From a gamma proteobacterium symbiont of Lucinoma myriamae (GTDB lineage: Bacteria > Pseudomonadota > Gammaproteobacteria > GRL18), in NCBI GenBank assembly GCA_025655635.1, contig JAHXIM010000485.1:1-6105 (forward strand): a DNA stretch of 6,105 bases. Reading direction: 5' to 3'. A program made the translations under genes and the position numbers. Numbering within the stretch: position 1 is the stretch's first letter; each line of letters begins with the position of its first letter. The notes beneath the pieces were generated by a model that saw only the letters and a program-made list of their open reading frames with translations, was not told where the DNA came from and did no database searches. Positions 1 through 5,121 of the stretch are shown one piece after another.

Positions 1-1
1 G

Positions 2-112
2 CTCCAGCCTAGAGAAAAACAGTTCAATTATGAGAAGTTTGGTGCTGGATATTATGTCGTTGCATGGGCTACTGCGTTTTTTAGGTTAAAATTTACAGAG
101 TTTTGTCAGTAG
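2..112 (+). CDS. C-terminal fragment of an unrecognised protein, cut by the window edge
   Basis: One frame is open from the window edge to a TAG at 110-112, giving 36 residues that end in RLKFTEFCQ. The tail is rich in aromatic and small hydrophobic residues (around GAGYYVVAWATAFFRL), which could be a membrane-associated or buried segment. I do not recognise the family. A frame this short can be open by chance, so the call rests only on its position at the edge, its stop 52 bases before the next gene and its protein-like composition. It could equally be non-coding sequence or a decayed gene. Confidence 0.25.
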   Translation, partial: LQPREKQFNYEKFGAGYYVVAWATAFFRLKFTEFCQ

Positions 113-121
113 AAACATATT
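92..121 (+). promoter_or_regulatory. Candidate sigma-70-type promoter for the cold-shock gene
   Basis: TTTACA at 92-97 (5 of 6 consensus bases) is separated by 18 bases from CATATT at 116-121 (4 of 6). This would start transcription near 128 and leave a leader of about 37 bases before the ATG at 165. That leader is much shorter than that of E. coli cspA, and I see no cold-box-like element in it. The -35 overlaps the end of the upstream open frame. It is a consensus match by eye in AT-rich DNA and therefore weak. Confidence 0.25.
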
Positions 122-164
122 TCGGCATTACTCCGTTATTGTTATTTTTTTAAAGGATATAAAA

Positions 165-416
165 ATGGAAAAACGTGAAACAGGCAAAGTAAAATGGTTT
201 AATAATGCCAAGGGGTTTGGTTTCATCGTTCTTGAAGAACATGATGATATTTTCGTTCATTTTCGTTCATTTTCGTTCATTTTCGTTCATTTTCGTTCGA
301 TTCGTGGTGATGGATACCGCACTTTAAAGCAGGGTGCTGATGTCGAGTTTAACCTTGTGACAGGACAAAAAGGCCTGCAGGCAGAAGATGTTGCTCCGCT
401 GGATGATGCGCAATAA
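165..416 (+). CDS. CspA-family cold-shock protein with an internally duplicated RNP2 motif
   Basis: The product is an 83-residue cold-shock-domain protein, a small cytoplasmic OB-fold that binds single-stranded RNA and DNA and melts RNA secondary structure. The N-terminal KVKWFNNAKGFGFI (residues 8-21) holds the first strand and the RNP1 motif (KGFGFI, 16-21). RNP2 (IFVHF) occurs twice, at 29-33 and 39-43, where family members have it once. The downstream part (GDGYRTLKQGADVEF, then GQKGLQAEDV) is normal. Removing the extra ten residues leaves 73 residues, close to the usual length of about 70. The extra segment comes exactly from three additional copies of a 10-bp unit (249-298). AAAGGA at 152-157, seven bases from the ATG, is a good ribosome-binding site. 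The family call is near certain. Whether this allele folds and binds nucleic acid normally is open, because the insert sits at the RNA-binding strand 3 or the loop after it. Confidence 0.93.
   Translation: MEKRETGKVKWFNNAKGFGFIVLEEHDDIFVHFRSFSFIFVHFRSIRGDGYRTLKQGADVEFNLVTGQKGLQAEDVAPLDDAQ
249..298 (+). repeat. Five perfect tandem copies of a 10-bp unit inside the cold-shock gene
   Basis: The unit ATTTTCGTTC is repeated five times without a mismatch, then the sequence diverges at 299. Because 10 is not a multiple of 3, successive units are read in different frames, and three units restore the frame, giving the ten extra residues. The normal cold-shock sequence (IFVHFRS) needs just two units, so the array looks like a 2-to-5 expansion by replication slippage or unequal recombination at an existing two-copy microrepeat. 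By manual translation, 3 or 6 units lead to Asp-Ser-Trp-stop right after the array. Four units lead to a stop ten codons on. Confidence 0.97.
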
Positions 417-445
417 TTTTACTTTAAATGTAAACTCATATTCTG

Positions 446-478
446 AATGTATTTGTAGTTTTTAAATACAAATACATT
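446..478. repeat. Perfect 12-bp AT-rich inverted repeat downstream of the cold-shock gene
   Basis: AATGTATTTGTA at 446-457 and TACAAATACATT at 467-478 are exact reverse complements around a 9-base spacer. The stem is AT-rich and has no T-run after it on the plus strand, so it is not a textbook intrinsic terminator. It starts 29 bases past the cold-shock stop and may act as a weak 3' hairpin protecting that mRNA. Alternatively it may be a dimeric regulator site upstream of rlmI. The symmetry is directly seen; the role is unknown. Confidence 0.6.
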
Positions 479-604
479 GTCCTTAATAAATTCCCAAGCT
501 GTAACCATACCGCTATAAATCTGGTTCAACACCCCGTAAAACAAAATATTGCTTACTATTAGGTTGCCTTTTTTTACCTTTCATCTAAATTGCCCGGCTA
601 TTTA

Positions 605-613
605 TGTTATTAT
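605..613 (+). promoter_or_regulatory. Candidate extended -10 promoter for the rlmI-lgt-DsrE_2 run
   Basis: TGTTATTAT matches an extended -10 (TG, one base, then TATTAT with 5 of 6 consensus bases). No convincing -35 lies 16-18 bases upstream, which is tolerated by extended -10 promoters. Transcription would start near 620, about 49 bases before the rlmI ATG. The surrounding DNA is AT-rich, so chance matches are expected. Confidence 0.3.
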
Positions 614-668
614 CGGCATCCTTTATTTTGTAATCATGTCTGTTAACGATTAAAAAAGAGCTATTATT

Positions 669-1865
669 ATGAGCAATGAATTAGCATCCTTATACCTGAA
701 TAAAGGTCAGGAACGCCGATTGAATCAAGGGCATCTTTGGGTCTATAGCAATGAAATCAATACCCAAAAAACATCATTAAAGAGCTTTACTCCAGGTGAG
801 CAAGTGGTGGTGCACTCACATCAGGGCAAGGCGCTTGGTATTGCTTACATTAATCCTCATTCGTTGATTGCAGCCCGTTTAGTGAATCGCCAGACATCGG
901 TGTTATTAGATCGCTCATTGTTTGTACACCGTATCAAAATTGCTCTGTCGCTGAGAGAAAAATTATTTGCCAAACCATTTTATCGACTTGTTTTTGGTGA
1001 AAGTGACTTATTACCCGGTATTGTGGTTGATCGTTTTGCTGATATTTTAGTGGTGCAGATCACTACGGCAGGCATGGAGCAGCAGCGTCAGGCACTGATT
1101 GAAGCGCTGGATAAAGTGCTTAAACCTACGACAATTCTCATGCGTAATGATGTCAAAATGAGAGCACTGGAAGGTCTGGAGCTCTATAATGAAGTGGTGT
1201 TAGGTGAACTGTCAGGACTGACTGAGATTGAAGAAAATGAGACTCGTTTTCAAGTGGATTTAATCAAGGGGCAAAAAACCGGCTGGTTTTATGATCACCG
1301 TATGAATCGAGCTCGTGTGCAGCAGTATGCTAAGGATAAGCGCGTGCTTGATTTGTTCTCCTATGTGGGCGGCTGGGGGCTTGAGACAGCCACTGCAGGT
1401 GCGAGTGAAGTTTTTTGTGTTGATGCCTCAGAGCAGGCCTTAGACTGGCTGGACAGCAGTGCCGAAATGAACCAATTTAAAAATATTACCAGTATTCAGG
1501 GTAATGTGTTTGATGTGCTCAAACATTTACGCCATGAAAAAGAAAAATTTGATATCGTAATTGTTGATCCCCCTGCGTTTATCAAACGAAAAAAGGACTT
1601 CAAAGAAGGTTTAAATGCTTATCGACGTGTCAATCAGATGGCCATGCAGTTATGTACCCGTGACGCATTATTGGTGACGGCATCCTGCTCGCATCATATG
1701 CCGACAGAGACTCTGGTACAACAGGTTCAGTCAGCATCACGCCATCTGGATCGGTTTGCACAGATTTTGGAACAGGGACATCAGGGGCCTGATCATCCTG
1801 TTCATCCTGCGATACCCGAAACAGCTTATATTAAATCCTTTATTTCCAGAGTGACTCCAGCCTGA
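669..1865 (+). CDS. rlmI: 23S rRNA (cytosine-5)-methyltransferase RlmI-like, class I SAM-dependent
   Basis: The product is 398 residues, against 396 for E. coli RlmI, which methylates C1962 of 23S rRNA using S-adenosylmethionine. Residues 1 to about 75 form the N-terminal PUA-type RNA-binding part (GHLWVYSNEI at 21-30). A linker follows with FGESDLLPGIVVDRF (109-123). The catalytic Rossmann domain starts after GQKTGWFYDHR (201-211). SAM motif I is VLDLFSYVGG (226-235), the acidic residue of motif II is in CVDASEQAL (250-258), motif IV is VDPPAF (299-304), and motif VI carries the expected catalytic cysteine C340 in SCSHH. The C-terminus ETAYIKSF is typical of the family. AAGAG at 656-660, eight bases from the ATG, supports the start. 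The stop overlaps the lgt start as TGATG, so lgt translation is probably coupled. The close RlmI/RlmK-like paralog family is the main alternative for the exact target base. Confidence 0.9.
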   Translation: MSNELASLYLNKGQERRLNQGHLWVYSNEINTQKTSLKSFTPGEQVVVHSHQGKALGIAYINPHSLIAARLVNRQTSVLLDRSLFVHRIKIALSLREKLFAKPFYRLVFGESDLLPGIVVDRFADILVVQITTAGMEQQRQALIEALDKVLKPTTILMRNDVKMRALEGLELYNEVVLGELSGLTEIEENETRFQVDLIKGQKTGWFYDHRMNRARVQQYAKDKRVLDLFSYVGGWGLETATAGASEVFCVDASEQALDWLDSSAEMNQFKNITSIQGNVFDVLKHLRHEKEKFDIVIVDPPAFIKRKKDFKEGLNAYRRVNQMAMQLCTRDALLVTASCSHHMPTETLVQQVQSASRHLDRFAQILEQGHQGPDHPVHPAIPETAYIKSFISRVTPA

Positions 1866-2710
1866 TGATTTCTTACCCCGAAATTGATCCTGTTGCATTA
1901 GCACTTGGCCCGTTAAAAATTCACTGGTACGGCATTACCTATTTAGTCGCTTTTGCGGGTTTCTGGTTCTTTGCCCGACTCAAGAGCAAACAGAAACACG
2001 TTGACTGGAGCCATGAACAAATTGATGACCTGTTATTTTATGGTGCCTTAGGCGTGGTTCTTGGCGGGCGAATCGGTTATACCCTGTTTTATAATCTGGA
2101 ACATTTTTTACAGGATCCACTGATACTCTTTCAGGTACAGCAAGGCGGTATGTCCTTTCACGGCGGACTATTGGGTGTTTTATTTGCCATGTGGCTGTTT
2201 GCGAAAAAAACTCACAAAACGTTTTTTAATGTCACAGACTTTATTGCAGTGATGGTCCCTTTTGGTCTGGCCGCCGGACGTATTGGCAACTTTATCAATG
2301 CCGAATTATGGGGGCGCCCCACTGATTTGCCCTGGGCTATGATTTTCCACACTGATCCGCTTGGTTTGCCGCGTCATCCTTCGATGTTATATGAATTTAT
2401 TTTAGAAGGCGTACTGTTATTTGTTATCTTGTGGATATACTCCAGTAAACCCAGACCTCGAAGGGCGATTTCAGGATTCTTTTTAATTTTCTATAGTTTG
2501 TTCCGAACTCTGGTTGAATTTGTTCGTCAACCTGATGCACATATGGGGGATGAAGGGTTTATTGCTATGGAGTGGTTAACTATGGGAATGATATTGTCAT
2601 TTCCTATGCTGTTATTAGGTTTATATCTGCTCTGGTCGGCCACGAGAAATGACAATAGTCTTAACACTGGTTATAAAAATGGTCACAAAAAGGTTTCATT
2701 AAATGAATAA
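1865..2710 (+). CDS. lgt: Phosphatidylglycerol-prolipoprotein diacylglyceryl transferase
   Basis: Lgt is the inner-membrane enzyme that moves diacylglycerol from phosphatidylglycerol to the lipobox cysteine of prolipoproteins, the first step of lipoprotein maturation. At 281 residues it has full length. It shows the family signature GRIGNFINAELWGRP (138-152), containing the essential arginine R139 and the conserved N142, N145 and E147. It also has the HGG motif at 99-101 (essential histidine H99), HPSMLYE at 171-177, and RTLVEFVRQPD (214-224) with the late conserved arginine R221. Hydrophobic stretches at about 20-37, 56-72, 97-113, 124-140, 178-192, 203-213 and 236-257 fit the seven-helix topology. 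The basic, polar tail (260-281) is cytoplasmic in character. It has no strong ribosome-binding site of its own and overlaps rlmI by 1 nt, consistent with reinitiation. Its last codons overlap the next gene by 8 nt. Confidence 0.96.
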   Translation: MISYPEIDPVALALGPLKIHWYGITYLVAFAGFWFFARLKSKQKHVDWSHEQIDDLLFYGALGVVLGGRIGYTLFYNLEHFLQDPLILFQVQQGGMSFHGGLLGVLFAMWLFAKKTHKTFFNVTDFIAVMVPFGLAAGRIGNFINAELWGRPTDLPWAMIFHTDPLGLPRHPSMLYEFILEGVLLFVILWIYSSKPRPRRAISGFFLIFYSLFRTLVEFVRQPDAHMGDEGFIAMEWLTMGMILSFPMLLLGLYLLWSATRNDNSLNTGYKNGHKKVSLNE

Positions 2711-3167
2711 AAGAATGGCTATTATTGCCACTAAAGGCACACTTGACTGGGCCTATCCACCTTTTATCCTGAGTTCAACAGCGGCGGCACTAGGTTATGA
2801 TGTGGAGGTGTTTTTTACGTTTTATGGCTTAAAATTACTGGAAAAAAATCTTGATTTACAAGTATCGCCCTTAGGTAATCCAGGAATGCCAATGCCAATT
2901 CCAGTGCCGGTACTTATTCAGGCATTGCCGGGTGTACAAAGTTTTGTGACCAGTATGATGAAGAAAAAAATAGAAGATAAAGGCGTTGCGCCATTAGATG
3001 AGCTGCGTGATTTGTGTCTGGAAGCCGAAGTGAAATTTGTTGCCTGTCAAATGACAGTGGATTTATTTGAAATGGATATCAATACATTTCTTGATGAAGT
3101 GACTTATGCCGGTGCGGCGGCGTTTATTGAATTCGCAGGTGACTCTGATATTTCACTTTATATTTGA
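2703..3167 (+). CDS. DsrE/DsrF/DrsH-like (DsrE_2) family protein, putative sulfur carrier
   Basis: This 154-residue protein belongs to the DsrE_2-type branch of the DsrE superfamily. Some members of that superfamily pass persulfide sulfur between rhodanese, TusA and oxidising enzymes. Family hallmarks are IIATKGTLDW (7-16), YPPFILSSTAAALG (18-31), FFTFYGL (37-43), GNPGMPMP (58-65), and a cysteine pair C105 and C115 in DLCLEAEVKFVACQMTVDLF. C115 corresponds to the conserved reactive position by family pattern. The Met/Pro-rich stretch 61-73 is hydrophobic and may touch the membrane. The ATG lies inside the end of lgt (8-nt overlap) and AAAAAGG at 2687-2693 is a good ribosome-binding site, so it is co-expressed with lgt. 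It ends at a strong terminator. A paralog at 3309-3836 shares roughly 60 percent of residues by eye. The actual sulfur donor and acceptor are unknown; no tusA or rhodanese is nearby. Confidence 0.85.
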   Translation: MNKRMAIIATKGTLDWAYPPFILSSTAAALGYDVEVFFTFYGLKLLEKNLDLQVSPLGNPGMPMPIPVPVLIQALPGVQSFVTSMMKKKIEDKGVAPLDELRDLCLEAEVKFVACQMTVDLFEMDINTFLDEVTYAGAAAFIEFAGDSDISLYI

Positions 3168-3219
3168 GCTTGCTGTCAGGGGCTCGGAAATAAACATTTG
3201 CGTTCAAAGAATTTCATTC

Positions 3220-3267
3220 ATAAAAAAGCCTCTACAGTTTGTTAATAAACTGTAGAGGCTTTTTTAT
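3220..3267. terminator. Bidirectional intrinsic terminator between the convergent DsrE_2 genes
   Basis: A perfect 21-bp stem (3220-3240 with 3247-3267) encloses a 6-base loop (GTTAAT). Its core is GCCTCTACAGTTT, flanked by an A-run on the left and a T-run on the right. Read from either strand it gives a hairpin followed by a U-tract. It therefore can end the rlmI-lgt-DsrE_2 transcript from the left and the minus-strand DsrE_2 transcript from the right. It starts 52 bases after the plus-strand stop. Confidence 0.93.
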
Positions 3268-3285
3268 ACGAGTACTTGTTTTTTA

Positions 3286-3305
3286 TATCTGCTTTTTAGC
3301 AGATA
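3286..3305. repeat. Small hairpin just past the minus-strand DsrE_2 stop
   Basis: TATCTGCT (3286-3293) and AGCAGATA (3298-3305) pair perfectly around TTTT, three bases beyond the minus-strand stop codon. On the minus strand it is followed by an A-rich rather than T-rich stretch, so it is unlikely to terminate alone. It may stabilise the mRNA end formed at the larger terminator. Confidence 0.45.
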
Positions 3306-3308
3306 AAT

Positions 3309-3836
3309 TTACATGTAAAGTGACTGAGTACAGGTTGAATCATTTGACTCTTCAAAGTAACTGGCGGCACCAACAAAATCGATACCATCAATAAAGTCTG
3401 CATGATTAAAGCCGAACAGGTCAACAGTCATTTGACAGGCCAGAAATTTAACTTCGGCTTCCAGACACAAATCACGTAGTTCTTCTAAAGGTGCAACACC
3501 ATTTTTCGCAATGGTCTTCTTCATCATAGTGGTTGCAAAAGACTCAATACCAGGAATTTGCCAAACAATGTTAGGTATCTTTGGAGCCCAGTCAATAGCT
3601 TGAAACCAGTCTGGTCCCATAGGCATTTTCATTGGCATATCAGGGTTACCAATAGGAGATACTCTTAAAGAGCTGGAGTCTTTTAATAAAAGTCTTAAAC
3701 CATAAAAGGTAAAAAACATTGATACATCTTTACCCAGTGCTGCTGCAGTACTGGCTAGAATAAAAGGAGGATAACCCCAGTCCAGTGTACCTTTGGTTGC
3801 GATAATGGTTAATTTAGTATTAGAATTTGTCGCCAT
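3309..3836 (-). CDS. Second DsrE/DsrF/DrsH-like (DsrE_2) family protein, longer paralog
   Basis: This 175-residue paralog of the 2703-3167 product has the same block order: IIATKGTLDW (11-20), YPPFILASTAAALG (22-35), FFTFYGL (41-47), GNPDMPM (63-69) and the cysteine pair C124 and C134 in DLCLEAEVKFLACQMTVDLF. It differs by a longer segment after the Met/Pro motif (about 14 extra residues, Trp- and Pro-rich, WFQAIDWAPKIPNIVWQ at 77-93), a slightly longer N-terminus, and a diverged tail with an extra C169. A clear ribosome-binding site (GGAGA, minus strand, 3845-3849) lies eight bases from the ATG. It is transcribed away from the oxygenase gene and converges on its paralog. Two different DsrE_2 subunits could form a mixed oligomer, as DsrE and its partners do, but that is inference. 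The sulfur-carrier role is assigned from the family only. Confidence 0.86.
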   Translation of the reverse strand: MATNSNTKLTIIATKGTLDWGYPPFILASTAAALGKDVSMFFTFYGLRLLLKDSSSLRVSPIGNPDMPMKMPMGPDWFQAIDWAPKIPNIVWQIPGIESFATTMMKKTIAKNGVAPLEELRDLCLEAEVKFLACQMTVDLFGFNHADFIDGIDFVGAASYFEESNDSTCTQSLYM

Positions 3837-3907
3837 CTCTTATATCTCCAATAATGTAACTATGCGTTTTTCAAAAAGTGTTTTAAATTTTTTAACCGAA
3901 TCATGGA

Positions 3908-3936
3908 AGTTTATCATTTATTAATATTAGTAGCAA
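3908..3936 (-). promoter_or_regulatory. Candidate promoter for the minus-strand DsrE_2 gene
   Basis: On the minus strand TTGCTA (3936-3931) and TAAACT (3913-3908) are spaced by 17 bases, each matching 4 of 6 consensus positions. Transcription would begin near 3901, giving a leader of about 65 bases. The match is modest and the region is AT-rich, so chance is likely enough to keep confidence low. Confidence 0.25.
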
Positions 3937-4063
3937 AAATTCTTATTTTTTAATATAAGGTACTTCTAATGTTAGTTTTTGTTTTTTTATATGATCTCTA
4001 TCAATTCCCTTTGCTCATAATTGTATTCTAATGTCTCTTCCATTTTTACGCAGCCTATTCATT

Positions 4064-4070
4064 AAAGAGA
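4064..4070 (+). promoter_or_regulatory. Ribosome-binding site that decides the oxygenase start
   Basis: AAAGAGA lies eight bases before the ATG at 4079 (14 before the ATG at 4085), like the AAGAG used before rlmI. No purine-rich site precedes the in-frame ATG at 4031, where the upstream sequence is TTGTATTCTA. This favours 4079 over the longer start. Confidence 0.55.
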
Positions 4071-4078
4071 CCATTAAA

Positions 4079-5011
4079 ATGACAATGACCAGTAAAAAAA
4101 CAGTAGTAATTGCAACGCCATTTGACTTAGATAATGATGATTTTTATCAACAATGGCGTGATACCAAGCTGGATTCATATCCAGAAACATTGGCTGATCT
4201 GGTTGTTGAAATTAATGATCCCAGAAAGTTAACAGAAATAGAGCATCAGAAGCTGCTGAGTGTCTGTCAAAAAGCCAATATGGTGATTTATGCCGGTAAG
4301 ACGAGCGATGATCCGGATTCTGAAATTCCACTGGCAATGGGGCGAGCCTTTAATTTACTGGAACTGGATCATAATTGGCTGGCTGACCAAAGTGGCCTGA
4401 CCTCTTTAACCGTTGTTGATGATGGAGCCAGACAAAATTATATACCTTATAGTAATCGTGCCATCAATTGGCATACCGATGGTTATTACAATACGCCGGA
4501 GAAACAAATACACGGCCTGAATCTGCACTGTGTTATGCCAGCTCCCGACGGCGGTGAAAATCGCTTAATGGATCATGAAATTGTCTATAGTCTGCTAAGA
4601 GATAAAAACCCGGACTATATTCGTGCATTAATGGCTGATGATGTCATGATTATTCCCCCCAGAATAGGTAAAGACGGTGTTATAGCCAGAAAAGAAGAAG
4701 TCGGCCCGGTTTTCTCGGTTAATCCGGTCAGTGGTGATTTACATATGCGCTATACCATTAGAACACAGAATGTCATCTGGAAAGATGATCCGTTGACTCT
4801 GGAAGCTCTGCAAGAATTAGAAAACTTACTTGAAACTGATTCAAACTATAACTATCAGGGAAAACTACAATCAGGCATGGGCCTGGTAAGTAATAATGTA
4901 CTGCATGATCGCAGTGCCTTTGAAGATAATGAAAGCCAAAAGCGATTGATCTACCGTGCCCGTTATTATGCGCGCTTAGCCGGGACTTCTGTGAATGAGG
5001 TTTATGGTTAG
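4079..5011 (+). CDS. TauD/TfdA-family Fe(II)/2-oxoglutarate-dependent oxygenase, substrate unknown
   Basis: From the ATG at 4079 the protein has 310 residues; a start at 4031 would add 16. The TauD/TfdA fold uses Fe(II), O2 and 2-oxoglutarate to hydroxylate a small substrate. The iron ligands are visible: HTD in INWHTDGYYN (H132, D134) and the distal histidine in VLHDRSAF (H276). An arginine 13 residues later (R289 in KRLIYRARYYARL) is placed to bind 2-oxoglutarate. GLNLHCVMP and DGGENRLMD follow the HxD motif, as in related dioxygenases. Characterised relatives act on taurine, aryloxyalkanoates, gamma-butyrobetaine and others, so the fold does not give the substrate. The neighbouring DsrE_2 gene invites a sulfonate role like that of TauD, but no sulfonate transporter is visible. 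It is divergent from that gene. No clear terminator follows, so it may read into thyA 110 bases on. Confidence 0.85.
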   Translation: MTMTSKKTVVIATPFDLDNDDFYQQWRDTKLDSYPETLADLVVEINDPRKLTEIEHQKLLSVCQKANMVIYAGKTSDDPDSEIPLAMGRAFNLLELDHNWLADQSGLTSLTVVDDGARQNYIPYSNRAINWHTDGYYNTPEKQIHGLNLHCVMPAPDGGENRLMDHEIVYSLLRDKNPDYIRALMADDVMIIPPRIGKDGVIARKEEVGPVFSVNPVSGDLHMRYTIRTQNVIWKDDPLTLEALQELENLLETDSNYNYQGKLQSGMGLVSNNVLHDRSAFEDNESQKRLIYRARYYARLAGTSVNEVYG

Positions 5012-5121
5012 TAAAAAATAAAGAACGAATAATGTTGGATGAATTTGTCTTTTTTAACCGTAATAAGTAGGGCATAATAGATTAAAAATTGATATTAATC
5101 CCATCGTAAACAGGTAATGGA

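Larger units (their letters stand above)
3837..4078. promoter_or_regulatory. A/T-tract-rich divergent control region
   Basis: This 242-bp gene-free stretch separates the divergently transcribed DsrE_2 paralog and oxygenase gene, so promoters for both should lie here. It holds many short A- or T-tracts of 5-7 bases (for example near 3865, 3890, 3935, 3950, 3977 and 3982), suggesting bent DNA or a site for a nucleoid protein. I find no convincing operator palindrome and no good plus-strand -35/-10 pair. Part of it (4031-4078) is open in frame with the oxygenase but is judged to be leader. Confidence 0.5.

Noticed and set aside
249..298. CRISPR-like array
   Set aside because: The units are 10 bp with no spacers and lie inside a coding sequence; this is a simple tandem repeat.
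2703..3836. Part of a canonical dsrEFH (tusBCD-like) operon
   Set aside because: Both proteins are of the DsrE_2 type with ATKGTLDW and FFTFYGL blocks; no dsrF, dsrH, dsrC or tusA is present.
4031..4078. Sixteen-residue N-terminal extension of the oxygenase from the first in-frame ATG
   Set aside because: There is no ribosome-binding site before 4031, while AAAGAGA precedes 4079 at a good distance. The added residues do not look like a conserved part of the fold or a signal peptide.
4773..5075. A 100-codon open frame on the minus strand opposite the end of the oxygenase gene
   Set aside because: It lies almost wholly antisense to a well-supported gene, has no family motif, is rich in histidine and serine in the manner of shadow frames, and no ribosome-binding site was identified.
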